This document shows, one piece after another, positions 7,933 through 17,254 of a stretch of 64,000 nucleotides of DNA. Where the stretch lies: NCBI GenBank assembly GCA_016190665.1, contig JACPQD010000044.1, positions 1 to 64,000 of the forward strand, read 5' to 3'. The stretch is from Chloroflexota bacterium (GTDB lineage Bacteria; Chloroflexota; Dehalococcoidia; JACPQD01). Position numbers and translations under genes: made by a program. The notes beneath the pieces are model-generated. The model ran no database searches, was not told the origin of the DNA, and saw nothing but the letters and a program-made list of their open reading frames with translations. Position 1 is the first letter of the stretch. Each line of letters opens with the position of its first letter.

Positions 7933-9075
7933 ATGTTGCCACGAATCTTGAAGAAAGCTTTGCTCAACCGGCGGGCATCGCTGGCCGTGGGCTGCAGCGC
8001 CGTCTTCTTTGGCGCGGCGTTGGTCTCCGCCCTGGCGAGCCTGTATCTGGGGTTGTCGCCCCAGGCCGAGAAGGAGCTCCGCGCCTACGGGGCCAACCTA
8101 TTGGTTCTGCCAGAGGCCGCCTCCGTGGAGGTGGGCCTGGGCGCCCTGGGCTTCGGCGCCGCATCGCAAACGGCCTACCTCAGCCAGGGGGCCGTCCCAG
8201 CTATAGAACAATCCAAAGAGGTGGTGGCCTATGCCCCTTACCTCCACGGGACCCTGGACTCGGGCGGCGTGCGGGTGGCTCTCGCGGGCACCAAGTTCGA
8301 GGAAGCCCTGGCGGTGAGCCCCTGGTGGCAAGTGACAGGCCAGATGCCTGCAAACAGCGCCGAGGTCCTGCTGGGCAGCAACGCAGCGCGAAGGCTGGGG
8401 CTTGGGCCGGCGGACAGCCTGACGGTCACGCGTCCTCAACCAAGGTCCTGGCGCGTGGCGGGCATAGTGGAGACGGGGGGGCCCGAGGACGAACAGGTGC
8501 TTGTCAGACTCGACGCAGCCCAGGACCTCTTGGGCAAGAGCGGCCTGGTGGATACGGTCCAGGTGAGCGCCCTGGGCGACCGCACCGAGCTGGAGAACCT
8601 GCGCCAGCGGATCGAGTCCACCATTCCGGGCGCCCGGGTGCAGATTGTGGGGCAGGTGGCTGAGGCTCAAGCGGCGGTGATGGACAAGGTCCAGATGCTG
8701 ATGGGCCTGGTGGCGGCCCTCGTCCTCGTCGTCTCCGGCATGGCGGTGGCCAGCACCATGACCACCACCGTCGTTGAGCGGTCGAAGGAAATCGGGCTGA
8801 TGCGGGCTATTGGCGCGCCGGCGGGCCGGATCGCCCTGGTCTTCCTGGCTGAGGCGGCCATCATCGGCCTCATCGGCGGGACGCTGGGGTACGCGGGCGG
8901 CCTGCTGATAGCGGGGGCGGTGGCGGCCAGCGTCTTCGGCGCAACCCTGGCTTTTCAGGCCCTGGCCCTGCCCGTAACCCTGGGCATTGCCCTGACCATG
9001 ACCCTTCTCGCCAGCGCCCTGCCGGTGCGACGGGCGCTGGCCCTTGACCCCGCCATTACACTGAGAGGTGAATGA
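7933..9075 (+). CDS. FtsX/MacB-type ABC permease, second of a pair
   Basis: A 380-residue homologue of its upstream neighbour with the same plan: one N-terminal helix, an extracytoplasmic domain with AYGANLLVLP near its start, and a C-terminal FtsX block with ERSKEIGLMRAIGA. It ends RRALALDPAITLRG, paralogous to the first permease. The two probably form a heterodimer served by the ATPase that starts at 9077, since the stop codon abuts that start. The duplication followed by division of labour is the same as in Cj1661/Cj1662-type loci. Confidence 0.85.
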   Translation: MLPRILKKALLNRRASLAVGCSAVFFGAALVSALASLYLGLSPQAEKELRAYGANLLVLPEAASVEVGLGALGFGAASQTAYLSQGAVPAIEQSKEVVAYAPYLHGTLDSGGVRVALAGTKFEEALAVSPWWQVTGQMPANSAEVLLGSNAARRLGLGPADSLTVTRPQPRSWRVAGIVETGGPEDEQVLVRLDAAQDLLGKSGLVDTVQVSALGDRTELENLRQRIESTIPGARVQIVGQVAEAQAAVMDKVQMLMGLVAALVLVVSGMAVASTMTTTVVERSKEIGLMRAIGAPAGRIALVFLAEAAIIGLIGGTLGYAGGLLIAGAVAASVFGATLAFQALALPVTLGIALTMTLLASALPVRRALALDPAITLRGE

Positions 9076-9076
9076 T

Positions 9077-9775
9077 ATGACAGGAATAATAGAGGCTGAG
9101 GAGCTGACCAAATACTACGGCCGGCTGTGCGCTCTGGACGCCGTTGACTTGAAGGTGGCCCGCGGGGAATGGCTTTGTGTGATGGGACCTTCTGGCTCTG
9201 GCAAGACCACGCTCCTCAACCTCCTCAGTTGCCTGGACAGGCCAAGCTCCGGCGCATTGGTCATTGACGGCACGGACGTAACGCGTCTGGACGCCGCCGC
9301 TGTCACCCGCTTCCGGCGGGAGACAGTGGGCCTCATCTTCCAGCAGTTCCATCTCGTCCCTTATCTCAATGCCCTGGAAAATGTGATGCTGGCGCAATAC
9401 TTCCACAGTATGGCGGATGAGGAGGAGGCGCGACGCGCTTTGGAGGACGTCGGCCTCGGGGACCGCGCCCACCATTTGCCGTCGCAGCTCTCCGGCGGGG
9501 AGCAACAGCGCGTATGCATCGCTCGCGCCCTTATCAACGAGCCGAGGCTCATCCTGGCCGACGAGCCAACGGGAAACCTGGACTCGGCGAATGAGGAGAT
9601 AGTGATGGGCATCCTGCGCCGGCTCCACGCCGCCGGGCACACAATTGTGGTGGTCACTCACAACACGGAGGTGGCCGAAAGCGCTGACCGGATCATCAGA
9701 CTGGAGCATGGGCGCATCGTCAGCTCCACATGGTGTCAGCCGTCAGCAGTCAGCTATCAGCTCGCTGACCGCTGA
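9077..9775 (+). CDS. MacB/LolD-type ABC ATPase
   Basis: 232 residues from ATG 9077, preferred over GTG 9068 because GAGAGG is correctly spaced. Walker [10 protein letters not shown], signature LSGGEQQR, Walker [10 protein letters not shown] and the switch VVTHN are all present, as in LolD/MacB ATPases. It powers the preceding two FtsX permeases. The last ~15 residues (after GRIVSS) are encoded by a CAGCTATCAGC-type intergenic repeat that runs into the gene, so the C-terminus appears recently extended by repeat insertion. Confidence 0.9.
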   Translation: MTGIIEAEELTKYYGRLCALDAVDLKVARGEWLCVMGPSGSGKTTLLNLLSCLDRPSSGALVIDGTDVTRLDAAAVTRFRRETVGLIFQQFHLVPYLNALENVMLAQYFHSMADEEEARRALEDVGLGDRAHHLPSQLSGGEQQRVCIARALINEPRLILADEPTGNLDSANEEIVMGILRRLHAAGHTIVVVTHNTEVAESADRIIRLEHGRIVSSTWCQPSAVSYQLADR

Positions 9776-9780
9776 AAGGG
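9735..9780. repeat. CAGCTATCAGC repeat invading the ATPase 3' end
   Basis: TCAGCCGTCAGCAGTCAGC is followed by TATCAGCTCGCTGACCGCTG. It shares the run AGCTATCAGCTCGCTGACCG, and the words around it, with the copy at 9981-10024, so the two copies bracket the intergenic gap. Confidence 0.6.
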
Positions 9781-9864
9781 CCCTAGCTCGTAAGATGGGT
9801 GAATGGTCATTCAACAAACAGAGTGACCCTGCTGAGCCGGAAACGTGGGTGGCTGAGCGTGCTT

Positions 9865-9937
9865 GGACCTCTCCCTCTCATCCCTCCTCCTTAGGCTTCG
9901 CTCAGGACAGGCTCTGAAGTGGGAGGGACGCCACGCT
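9865..9937. repeat. Dispersed repeat shared with 21930-21972 (opposite orientation)
   Basis: GGACCTCTCCCTCT is followed by ATCCC, then CTGAAGTGGGAGGGACGCCACGCT. The reverse complement of 21930-21972 gives the same words with CTGAAGAGGGAGGGACGCCACGC, lacking about 30 internal bases. The CCTCTCCC and GGGAGG arms can pair. Confidence 0.55.
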
Positions 9938-9980
9938 CGGCTGCCAAGGAGCGGGAGTCCACGCCAGGAACCCGAATAGC

Positions 9981-10024
9981 CTTCAGCTATCAGCTCGCTG
10001 ACCGCTGAAGGCTGACTGCTGAAA
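9981..10024. repeat. CAGCTATCAGC repeat before the DtxR-like gene
   Basis: A second copy of the 9735-9780 element, ending a few bases before the regulator's ribosome binding site. The 261-base gap between ATPase and regulator is otherwise filled by the repeat at 9865-9937. Confidence 0.6.
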
Positions 10025-10036
10025 GCTTGAGAAGAG

Positions 10037-10702
10037 ATGCGCCAGCGTCAAATCGACGAGATTCTTGAAGCGATCTGGTTAGGGGAGGAGGGGCTGCCCG
10101 CGCGGCCGAGCGGCCTGGCCTCGCCACGGGTCTCAGCCCGGCTGATGGAGGACCCTGAGATGCGAGAAGCCTTGAAGGAGGCGGAGAGTCTGGGGCTGAT
10201 CGCGGTGAGCGGCGACGCCCTGACCCTCACCGAGGAAGGGCGGATTCGCGCCGCCAATGTGGTGCGCCGCCACCGGCTGGCGGAGAGGCTTTTCAGCGAT
10301 GTCCTGGACCTGACCAGGGAGGAGGTGGAAGCGGGGGCCTGCGACCTGGAGCACGTCCTGAGCCGGGAGGCCACCAACAGCATCTGCATCCTGCTGGGCC
10401 ACCCGGCCACCTGCCCCCACGGCAAGCAGATCCCCCGGGGGGAGTGCTGCCAGCGCCGCCTGACGGAGATCAGGCCGCTGGTAGTGCCCGCCACGCAGCT
10501 ACATCCCGGCGAGGAGGGCGCTGTGGCCTACGTCACCAGTCGCGCGCAGGGAAGGCTGGAGCACCTGGCGAATCTGGGACTGCTGCCGGGGAACCGGATT
10601 GCCCTCCTGCAGCGCCGCCCCTCCTATGTCATCCGGGTCGATGGGACGGACCTGGGTCTGGATGACGAGATAGCGGCGGAGATATACGTGAGGAGAGGGT
10701 AA
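10037..10702 (+). CDS. DtxR/MntR-family metal-dependent regulator with C-terminal FeoA domain
   Basis: 221 residues. The N-terminal winged-helix region (about 1-75) ends in LTEEGRIRAANVVRRHRLAERL, the usual DtxR transition. The dimerisation/metal domain includes EAGACDLEHVLS and then GHPATCPHGKQIPRGECC, a pattern seen in iron-dependent DtxR proteins. Residues ~150-221 form an SH3-like FeoA domain (LANLGLLPGNRIALLQRRPSYVIRVDG). It probably senses Fe(II) and represses the iron genes upstream. Its own start lies after two repeat cassettes, so it may be transcribed separately. Confidence 0.85.
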   Translation: MRQRQIDEILEAIWLGEEGLPARPSGLASPRVSARLMEDPEMREALKEAESLGLIAVSGDALTLTEEGRIRAANVVRRHRLAERLFSDVLDLTREEVEAGACDLEHVLSREATNSICILLGHPATCPHGKQIPRGECCQRRLTEIRPLVVPATQLHPGEEGAVAYVTSRAQGRLEHLANLGLLPGNRIALLQRRPSYVIRVDGTDLGLDDEIAAEIYVRRG

Positions 10703-10717
10703 GAGCCTGCGCTACGC

Positions 10718-11437
10718 CTACTTCACGATGATTTGCAGCACCGCGACGGCGAAGGTAAGCAGGGAAAAGAATACAACAATTCCGGCAACGTACCAGAAGC
10801 CCCTAACCTGACCGCTCAAACCCTCGATATTCCTGGACAGAGTCATAAGCGCCTCGGTCAGTTCAGACACCGACATGGTTTCAATAGTCCGAAGGTAATC
10901 TCTATCCCCACGGGGGATACGGCCTTCTCTCTGCTCTTGCATGTAGGTCCCGTCGTAAACTTGGCCCGCTTCCTGCGCCAAGCGGTGAAGCTCTATGGTG
11001 CAGAGCGGGTCCTTGAAATCCAGGGTCATAGTTCTTGGCGAAACATTGGCGAGTCCAAAGACCAGGACGCCGTCCCATCCGGGATCGATCTGTAGACCTG
11101 AAAGCAGCAGGATACCCTTCCTGACATAATAGGTCTTCATCCCGATGTGGCCAGCGTAAGCCCGCGACAATCTTATGCTCTCCAGGCTTGTTACCAAAGC
11201 GAAGCCGCCGCCGGGTACACTTATGGACTTCTCTTTCTCAACATCAAGCTCCCGCAGTTCCTGACCTGCCACCTTCTGCTTCAGTTCACTGAGAGACAGA
11301 GCTTTGGTAATGATGGCCCTCTTGCCGAGTTTCAGGTCGTAGGACGCCGGCCCCAGGCAATCGGGGTCAAACGGGGAAATGTCGATTTCTCCACGCTCAA
11401 TCGCCTGCCTTATCTCGGTATCGGTGAGCATGCTCAT
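10718..11437 (-). CDS. dCTP deaminase/dUTPase-fold protein with C-terminal membrane anchor
   Basis: 239 residues. Residues 1-150 resemble dCTP deaminase: LTDTEIRQAIERGEI, then PASYDLKLG, a GFALVTSLESIRLS strand and GLQIDPGWDG, closely like the Dcd core. After about 165 the similarity stops. A charged, possibly helical stretch leads to a single hydrophobic segment (about 215-236, WYVAGIVVFFSLLTFAV). Ordinary Dcd enzymes are soluble and about 190 residues long, so the membrane tail is unusual. The protein may be a membrane-tethered nucleotide-binding relative rather than a housekeeping deaminase. GGGGGAC precedes the start. Confidence 0.7.
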   Translation of the reverse strand: MSMLTDTEIRQAIERGEIDISPFDPDCLGPASYDLKLGKRAIITKALSLSELKQKVAGQELRELDVEKEKSISVPGGGFALVTSLESIRLSRAYAGHIGMKTYYVRKGILLLSGLQIDPGWDGVLVFGLANVSPRTMTLDFKDPLCTIELHRLAQEAGQVYDGTYMQEQREGRIPRGDRDYLRTIETMSVSELTEALMTLSRNIEGLSGQVRGFWYVAGIVVFFSLLTFAVAVLQIIVK

Positions 11438-11509
11438 GACGTCCCCCTTTTCTGGCTCGCACCTTTCCCCAGCCTAGCACACTCGTTCGCCCATTGTCAA
11501 GGGGGTGGG

Positions 11510-12358
11510 CTACACCTCTTTGTAAACGATCTCCTCCCCCTCTTCCTCCTCATCAGATTCGGTTTCCACCATTTCAGCTACAGCAGGCGCCGCTTCCTTC
11601 TTCCACTGACCGTAGACGAGGGACAGCAGGAAAAGGCTAACGAAGAACACCAGGATGGCAATTACCTGCGCCTGCTGCAGGCCGGCGAAGCTTATGACGT
11701 TCTCCCGGTAGAAGTTGATGAAGAAGCGGCCCAGGCTATAGAGGGTAGCATAGGTGAGGAAGAGAGCGCCATCGGGGCGGGGCCAACGCCGGTAACGCCA
11801 GATGGCCGCCAGAACAACCAGGTCCCAGATAATCTCGTAAACGGGCGTCGGGTGCGTCGCCACGTTGAGCGGGGCGAAGGCGTCCGGGTGCGTGTAGACC
11901 AGGCCCCAGGGGCCGTTGGTGCGAATCCCCCAGGCATCCCCGTTGATGATGCAGCCAATGCGGCCAACTATCATGGCCACAATGAGGCCAAAGGCGGCCA
12001 CGTCAGCCACCCGCCCCACGTTCATTTTCCGCAAATACGCGTAACCGACTCCGGCCGCCGCGCCGCCGATGATGGCGCCGTAGATGGCTGTCCCCTGAAA
12101 ATTGAAGATGGCCATGGGATTCTGGACATAGGCATCCCAGTTATCGATGACATGGACCGCGCGCGCCCCGATGATGCCCCCAGGGACGGCCCACAAGGCC
12201 ACGGCGAAGATGCCGTCCTCAGTGAGTCCGAAGGACCGGGCAAGCCGCGCCGCTATCATTACGCCTACGATGACCGCGACCGCCGTCAAAAAGCCATGCC
12301 ACGTCAAGGTGAACGGCCCAATAGTGACCAGATTCGGGTCCATGCCAATGTAAATCAT
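11510..12358 (-). CDS. lgt: Prolipoprotein diacylglyceryl transferase Lgt
   Basis: 282 residues, an inner-membrane enzyme that transfers diacylglyceryl from phosphatidylglycerol to the lipobox cysteine of prolipoproteins. About seven membrane segments. The Lgt signature is present around AMIVGRIGCIINGDAWG, with HPTPVYE and LYSLGRFFINFYRE also typical. The last ~25 residues are very acidic (SDEEEEGEEI), an unusual cytoplasmic tail. At least five lipoprotein substrates with clear lipoboxes are encoded in this window. Confidence 0.92.
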   Translation of the reverse strand: MIYIGMDPNLVTIGPFTLTWHGFLTAVAVIVGVMIAARLARSFGLTEDGIFAVALWAVPGGIIGARAVHVIDNWDAYVQNPMAIFNFQGTAIYGAIIGGAAAGVGYAYLRKMNVGRVADVAAFGLIVAMIVGRIGCIINGDAWGIRTNGPWGLVYTHPDAFAPLNVATHPTPVYEIIWDLVVLAAIWRYRRWPRPDGALFLTYATLYSLGRFFINFYRENVISFAGLQQAQVIAILVFFVSLFLLSLVYGQWKKEAAPAVAEMVETESDEEEEGEEIVYKEV

Positions 12359-12434
12359 AGCCTCTCCTTCGCAGTAGTGGCTTGTCAGGCTTGTCCGACC
12401 GTTTCTTCACAGCCAGAAAGAGGAGCGCCCGCCT

Positions 12435-13238
12435 TCAGGCGATATCCTGAAGCACCTCGTTCATGGCGCCGGTGCGGTAGCCGGCCAGGTCGAGGGTGAT
12501 GTAGGTGTAGCCGAGGGCGCGCAGCCGGGCAGCGACCGCTTCCCGCTTCTCCATGAGGATGGCCATCCCCTCGGCATCCGCCTCGATGCGCGCTATGCTG
12601 TCATGGTGGCGCAGGCGGAGCTGCCTTATCCCCAGTCCCCGCAGATAGTCCTCGCCCTGGGCGATCCGGTCCAGGACGTCCTCGGTGATGGGTGTGCCGT
12701 AGGGGAAACGGGAGGCCAGACAGGCCAGGGACGGCTTCTGCCAGGTGGCAAGGCCCAATTTCCGGGAGAGGGCGCGGATATCCTCCTTGGTGAGGCCCGC
12801 CTCCAGGAGTGGGCTGCGCACGCCGAGCTCGGCGGCAGCGGCGCGGCCGGGGCGGTAGTCGCCCACGTCATCGGCGTTGGAGCCATCGAGCACCCAGGTC
12901 AATCCCTCCCTATCGGCGATGCGGCGCAGGATGCCGAAAAGCTCGTGCTTGCAGTAATAGCAACGCTTGGGGTCGTTGGAGACGAAACAGGGGTCCTCCA
13001 GTTCATGGGACTCGACGACCATATGCCGGATGCCAAGGCGCTCGGCGGTGACGCCCGCCTCGGCGACCTCCGCGGGCGGGTAGGTGGGTGACGCGGCGGT
13101 CACCGCCAGCGCCTTGTCGCCCAGCATTTGGTTCGCGATAGCGGCCAGTAAGGTGCTGTCCACGCCGCCGGAGAAGGCGACCAGGACGGAGCCCATCTCC
13201 TCCAAGTTCGATCTCAGTTTGGCCAGTTTATCTTCCAT
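12435..13238 (-). CDS. larE: LarE, ATP-dependent sacrificial sulfur transferase
   Basis: 267 residues. PP-loop ATPase motif SGGVDST (about 20-26), then [13 protein letters not shown] and [20 protein letters not shown] contains the cysteine known to be sacrificed as sulfur donor in LarE enzymes. LarE thiolates the carboxylated nicotinic acid precursor of the nickel-pincer (NPN) cofactor of lactate racemase-type enzymes. LarB is encoded 3.2 kb away, but no LarC or LarA is in the window. Only one base separates this start from the stop of the oxidoreductase gene at 13240, so the two are co-transcribed. Confidence 0.9.
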   Translation of the reverse strand: MEDKLAKLRSNLEEMGSVLVAFSGGVDSTLLAAIANQMLGDKALAVTAASPTYPPAEVAEAGVTAERLGIRHMVVESHELEDPCFVSNDPKRCYYCKHELFGILRRIADREGLTWVLDGSNADDVGDYRPGRAAAAELGVRSPLLEAGLTKEDIRALSRKLGLATWQKPSLACLASRFPYGTPITEDVLDRIAQGEDYLRGLGIRQLRLRHHDSIARIEADAEGMAILMEKREAVAARLRALGYTYITLDLAGYRTGAMNEVLQDIA

Positions 13239-13239
13239 T

Positions 13240-15183
13240 TCAAATCAGCCTCCCCACCCTCGCGCCGTCGGCAATGGCCATCAGGGCATCTCGCGGCTCA
13301 GCGCAGTCACCGATGACATGCAGCTCAGGAGCCAGGCCTTTGAGTTCCTCCGCCAGCCGGTCCTCCGCCTTCGCGCCCATGGCTAGCACCACGGTGTCGG
13401 CGGGCAGATAGAGGAGCTCGCGATTGTGGGTGAAATACACACCTTTCTCTTTGATTTCATAAAGCGGGGCGTTCTCATAGATACGGACGCCCCTGCCGAT
13501 GAGCCGGTCGCGCAGCGTGAGATACAGGTTGCGCTCCACGTCGCGCCCCAGGCGCGTCCGCGTCGCCAACGAAACCTGCTTACCTTGCCCGGCGAGGAGG
13601 TCGGCCACCTCCATGCCGCGCTCCCGGCCGCCGACGACCACGACCCTTTCGCCCACGCTGACCTTCCCGGCGAAGACGTCGATGGCCTGGACCACGTTGC
13701 CGGAGCGGGCGCCAGGGACCGCGGGGACGATGGGCGAGGCGCCGGTGGCCACCACGACGGCATCGGGCCTTTGCTCCCGGATCAGGTCTTTCGTTACCTC
13801 GGCTTTAAGATTGATTTGGACGCTGGCGTCTTCCAGCGCGCGAAGGCGCTGTCTGAGGAACCGATCGAAGTTCACCTTCGAGGGCTGCCTGGCGGCGACG
13901 TTCCATTGCCCGCCCAGGCGATCGCTCTTTTCATATAGTGACACGTTATGGCCCCGCTGCGCCAGGGCCACGGCCGCCTCGACTCCCGCCAGCCCACCGC
14001 CGACAACCATGACCTTCCTGGGCCGCTCCGCCGGCTTGAGCGCGAACTCGCGCTCGCGCAACAAGGCCGGATTGACGGTGCAGGATACCACGCGCTCCAC
14101 CGAGCCGGGGCTGGCCACGCGGCCCACGCAGTTGTTGCAGTAAATACACCGGGTGATCTCGTCCAGACGCCCGTCGCGGGCCTTGTTCGGCAGGTCGGGG
14201 TCGGCGAGGAGGGCCCGGCCCATGGCCACGAAATCGGCCTCGCCCTCTTGAAGGACCTGTTCGGCGAGCAGTGGGTCGCCGATCTTGCCCACCGTGATAA
14301 CGGGAACCTTCACCACTTTCTTGACGGCCTCCGCCAGATGGGTGATGGCGCCGTCGGGAAAGAAGTGGCAGAGGAACTGCCAGGGCGTGGTCTCCTTGGC
14401 GCTGGCCGAGATATGGAGGGCATCGGCGCCGGCGTTGGCCAGTATGGACGCCTGGCGGAGGGCGTCCTCAATCGTGGTGCCGCCCTCCAGGTAGTCGCTG
14501 CCGTTCATGCGGAAGATGATGGGAAAGTCGCGGCCCACCTTCCGGCGGGTGCGTTCGATAATCTCGCAGGCGAACCGGGCCCTCTTCTCGGGCGTGCCGC
14601 CGTAGTCGTCGATGCGGCGGTTGGTGAAGGGGGAAAGGAACTCGCTGATGAGGTGGCCATGGGCCCCGTGGAACTCGACGCCATCGAAGCCGGCGTCCCT
14701 GACGCGGCGCGCCGCGTCGGAGAAAGCCTCGACGAGCCGCTGAATGTCCTCGAGGGTCGCCGCGCGGGGCGCGACGCCGTACATGGCGCTGGGGACGGCG
14801 GAAGGGCCAACCAGGTCTATCTCGTCTGCGCCATACGCGCTACGAGTGTGAGCATGGGTCATGCCGTGGTGGATGAGCTGTACGGCCATCTTGCCGCCGC
14901 GCTCGTGGACGGCGTCGGCGAGCTGGCGCAGGCGAGGAATGAACTTATCGTCATGGAGGAGCCAGCGGCCGGGCCGGCGTCCCTCCCAGAGGATGCAGAC
15001 AGCGCCGGAGATGATCAGGCCCACGCCTCCCTGCGCCCGCGCGACATAGTAATCGAAGGCGCTGTCGTTGGGGAAGCCCTCACTGTCGCCGGTGAAGGTG
15101 CCCATGGCCGCCATGACGAGGCGATTTTTCACCTCGAGGCTCCCTACCCGGCCGGGGGCGAAAAGGTGAGTGAATTGCGACAT
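13240..15183 (-). CDS. FAD/FMN/4Fe-4S NADH:flavin oxidoreductase (2,4-dienoyl-CoA reductase-like)
   Basis: 647 residues with the three-part plan of the family. An N-terminal old-yellow-enzyme TIM barrel (about 1-340) has [26 protein letters not shown] and [24 protein letters not shown] cluster site with a further Cys in VSCTVNP ligates 4Fe-4S. A C-terminal FAD/NAD module starts at [14 protein letters not shown] and has a second dinucleotide motif, [17 protein letters not shown]. Such enzymes reduce unsaturated acyl-CoAs, trimethylamine-like substrates or steroids; the substrate here is unknown. An AGGAGG site precedes ATG 15183, and larE follows immediately. Confidence 0.9.
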   Translation of the reverse strand: MSQFTHLFAPGRVGSLEVKNRLVMAAMGTFTGDSEGFPNDSAFDYYVARAQGGVGLIISGAVCILWEGRRPGRWLLHDDKFIPRLRQLADAVHERGGKMAVQLIHHGMTHAHTRSAYGADEIDLVGPSAVPSAMYGVAPRAATLEDIQRLVEAFSDAARRVRDAGFDGVEFHGAHGHLISEFLSPFTNRRIDDYGGTPEKRARFACEIIERTRRKVGRDFPIIFRMNGSDYLEGGTTIEDALRQASILANAGADALHISASAKETTPWQFLCHFFPDGAITHLAEAVKKVVKVPVITVGKIGDPLLAEQVLQEGEADFVAMGRALLADPDLPNKARDGRLDEITRCIYCNNCVGRVASPGSVERVVSCTVNPALLREREFALKPAERPRKVMVVGGGLAGVEAAVALAQRGHNVSLYEKSDRLGGQWNVAARQPSKVNFDRFLRQRLRALEDASVQINLKAEVTKDLIREQRPDAVVVATGASPIVPAVPGARSGNVVQAIDVFAGKVSVGERVVVVGGRERGMEVADLLAGQGKQVSLATRTRLGRDVERNLYLTLRDRLIGRGVRIYENAPLYEIKEKGVYFTHNRELLYLPADTVVLAMGAKAEDRLAEELKGLAPELHVIGDCAEPRDALMAIADGARVGRLI

Positions 15184-15316
15184 GACAGGCCTCCTGTAGT
15201 TAAGCTAGTCTAGCATAGGCAAAGCAGGCGGGCAAGCGGCGCATGGCATTTTTACAAAAAGGGGTGGCGTACGATAACAGTTTTATTACACCCGAGGCGC
15301 GGGGGGGCAAAACATC

Positions 15317-15345
15317 TTGACCGGCCGCAGGGCCGATGCTAGTTT
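15317..15345 (+). promoter_or_regulatory. Candidate promoter for the repetitive secreted protein
   Basis: TTGACC, 17 bases, TAGTTT in the 321-base divergent gap. The -10 box is weak. The remaining bases of the gap show no gene. Confidence 0.35.
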
Positions 15346-15504
15346 GGAATTAAGGTCAGGTGCCATCAGACTTGCTTGAGAGCAGAAAGGGGGCAACGAT
15401 CTGGAATAGGAGTACGTTTCGTCGCGGCGTTGGGGCCGCTGCGATGAAGGAAAGCCGATTATCGCGCCCGATCTATGTGGTAGCTACGCGGAAGGAGCCA
15501 GGAA

Positions 15505-16419
15505 ATGAGGTTTGGTAAGTACTTTGTGGTGGTGTTGGGCATACTTCTCTTCATCGCGCCCGGGCTGACCCTAATGCCGGGGCCGATCCTGGGCCTGGGA
15601 AGCGTCCGGGCGCAGCAGGGGGCTGACGACACGATGACGCCGGGGCGCACCCCCGAGGATAGGACCCCCGGGGTAACTCGCACGCGTACGCCCGGTTCAG
15701 ACGATGCTTTGACGCCGGTGGGCACCGGCACGCCCGAGGATAGAATCCCGGGGGTTACCCGTACGCCGGGGTCAGACGACGCCTTGACGCCCGTGGGCAC
15801 CGGCACCCCCGAGGACAGAATCCCCGGCACCCGCACACCTGGATCAGACGACGCCTTGACGCCCGTGGGCACCGGGACGCCAAGTACACCGATGGTTCCA
15901 GGAACGCCTGTATTGGAGGACAGAACGCCCGTACCCGGAGGCGTTGGAGTAGTCTTCAAGCGCGGCTGGAATCTAGTCGCCGGCCCTGAGGGCACTCAGT
16001 TCCGAGACGTCGGCGCCCCTCTTTTCACATTTCAGGGCGGAAGCTACACGGCGATACCCGGCGCCGCGGGGATAGCCAAGGGCAGCGCCTACTGGGCGTT
16101 CTTCCAGGACGATAAGACAGTGATCATGAATGGACCGGGAGAGGATGCGCACACGGTCACCCTGGCGCCCGGTGAAATGAGAATGGTCGGCAACCCCAGC
16201 GGAACGAAGCCCCTGAAGATCGAGGCCGAGGTCATCTGGACCTTCGACCCGGCCACTGGCTATGCCATGAGCCAGGGATCGACGATGTTGGCCGTGGGGA
16301 GAGGCGCCTGGGTATGGTCCGGTCAGGGCGGAGTCGCCGCCCTTCACGTGGAGAGGCCAGAGGGGCCTGAAAGGCCAGAAGGCCCCGAGAGACCGGAAGG
16401 TCCCGAAAGCCCAGGATAA
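15505..16419 (+). CDS. Secreted protein with Thr-Pro-rich tandem repeats
   Basis: 304 residues behind AAGGAGCC. A signal peptide (about 1-33) ends near RAQQG. Residues 40-145 are three near-identical repeats built on GTPEDRIPGVTRTPGSDDALTPVGT, a low-complexity, probably extended and cell-wall-spanning or glycosylated stalk. A globular domain follows (about 150-280) starting FKRGWNLVAGPEGT. This resembles the domain in many secreted proteins that begins with a GWNLV motif. The end is RPEGPERPEGPE repeats. No enzyme motif is recognisable; a structural or surface role is inferred. Confidence 0.75.
   Translation: MRFGKYFVVVLGILLFIAPGLTLMPGPILGLGSVRAQQGADDTMTPGRTPEDRTPGVTRTRTPGSDDALTPVGTGTPEDRIPGVTRTPGSDDALTPVGTGTPEDRIPGTRTPGSDDALTPVGTGTPSTPMVPGTPVLEDRTPVPGGVGVVFKRGWNLVAGPEGTQFRDVGAPLFTFQGGSYTAIPGAAGIAKGSAYWAFFQDDKTVIMNGPGEDAHTVTLAPGEMRMVGNPSGTKPLKIEAEVIWTFDPATGYAMSQGSTMLAVGRGAWVWSGQGGVAALHVERPEGPERPEGPERPEGPESPG
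15697..15890 (+). repeat. Tandem coding repeat, ~72-75 bp period
   Basis: TCAGACGA recurs at 15697, 15772 and 15844 with strongly conserved intervening DNA, including third codon positions. This suggests recent slippage or recombination and predicts length variation between strains. Confidence 0.75.
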
Positions 16420-16422
16420 GCG

Positions 16423-17211
16423 CTACTCATGACCGCCTTGATTCCGATTTATCAAGGCGGCTAGATACCCTGCCCCGAAGCCGTTGTCGATGTTGACTAC
16501 GGCGACGCCCGCGGCGCAAGAATTCAGCATGGCGAGAAGCGGCGCCAGCCCATTGAAGCTGGCGCCGTAGCCTATACTGGTGGGCACGGCGATCACGGGC
16601 ACGGATACCAGGCCGCTCACTACGCTGGGGAGGGCGCCCTCCATGCCCGCCACAGCCACGACGACGCGGGCCTGATGAAGCCGAGGTAGATGATCGAGGA
16701 GCCGGTGAATGCCGGCCACACCCACGTCGAAGGCGCGGTCCACCTCATTCCCCATTAGCTCGGCGGTGACGGCCGCCTCCTCCGCCACAGGGAGGTCGGC
16801 GGTGCCGCCGCTGACCACCATGACGCCGGGCCGTAGCTTGCCCTCGGACCGGTTGAGCACCAGCGCGCGAGCCAGTTCGTTGTAGGCAGCGTCAGGGAGG
16901 CGCTCCTTGACCAACTGGAAGGCGTCCGGAGAGCACCGCGTGACCAGGAGGCGGTCCGTGTGGGAGGCGAGACTGCAGGCAATGGCGCAGACCTGCTCCG
17001 CGCTCTTGCCGTGCCCCAGGACCACTTCGGGAAAGCCCTGCCGCAGCGAGCGATGGTGGTCCACCTTGGCGAAGCCCAGGTCCTCGTAGGGCAATACCCG
17101 CAGCTTAGCCAGGGCTTGCTCGATGGAAAGCTCTCCGCTCTTGACCTTCTCCAGCAGTTCCCGGATATTCTGGCTATCTATGGTTATCGCTCCCGTCCAA
17201 AAGTCATTCAT
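16423..17211 (-). CDS. larB: LarB, nickel-pincer cofactor biosynthesis carboxylase
   Basis: 262 residues. A PurE-like (AIR carboxylase) fold in the C-terminal half, with [19 protein letters not shown] and the glycine-rich [10 protein letters not shown] loop. The N-terminal half has [18 protein letters not shown] and [11 protein letters not shown], both typical of LarB. LarB carboxylates and hydrolyses nicotinic acid adenine dinucleotide in the first step of NPN cofactor synthesis. Together with larE at 12435 it indicates that the organism makes the cofactor. The partner LarC and any LarA-type racemase must lie elsewhere. It faces the repetitive secreted protein with a three-base gap. Confidence 0.9.
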   Translation of the reverse strand: MNDFWTGAITIDSQNIRELLEKVKSGELSIEQALAKLRVLPYEDLGFAKVDHHRSLRQGFPEVVLGHGKSAEQVCAIACSLASHTDRLLVTRCSPDAFQLVKERLPDAAYNELARALVLNRSEGKLRPGVMVVSGGTADLPVAEEAAVTAELMGNEVDRAFDVGVAGIHRLLDHLPRLHQARVVVAVAGMEGALPSVVSGLVSVPVIAVPTSIGYGASFNGLAPLLAMLNSCAAGVAVVNIDNGFGAGYLAALINRNQGGHE

Positions 17212-17254
17212 AGCATAGCATCGGGCTGGGGAAGGCGCAAGCAGCGGCCAAGGA

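Noticed and set aside
11147-12499. 450-codon plus-strand frame across lgt
   Set aside because: It lies opposite clear dcd-like and lgt genes and has no recognisable motif.
15697-15890. CRISPR-like repeats
   Set aside because: The repeats are in-frame and encode a periodic peptide, with no unique spacers.
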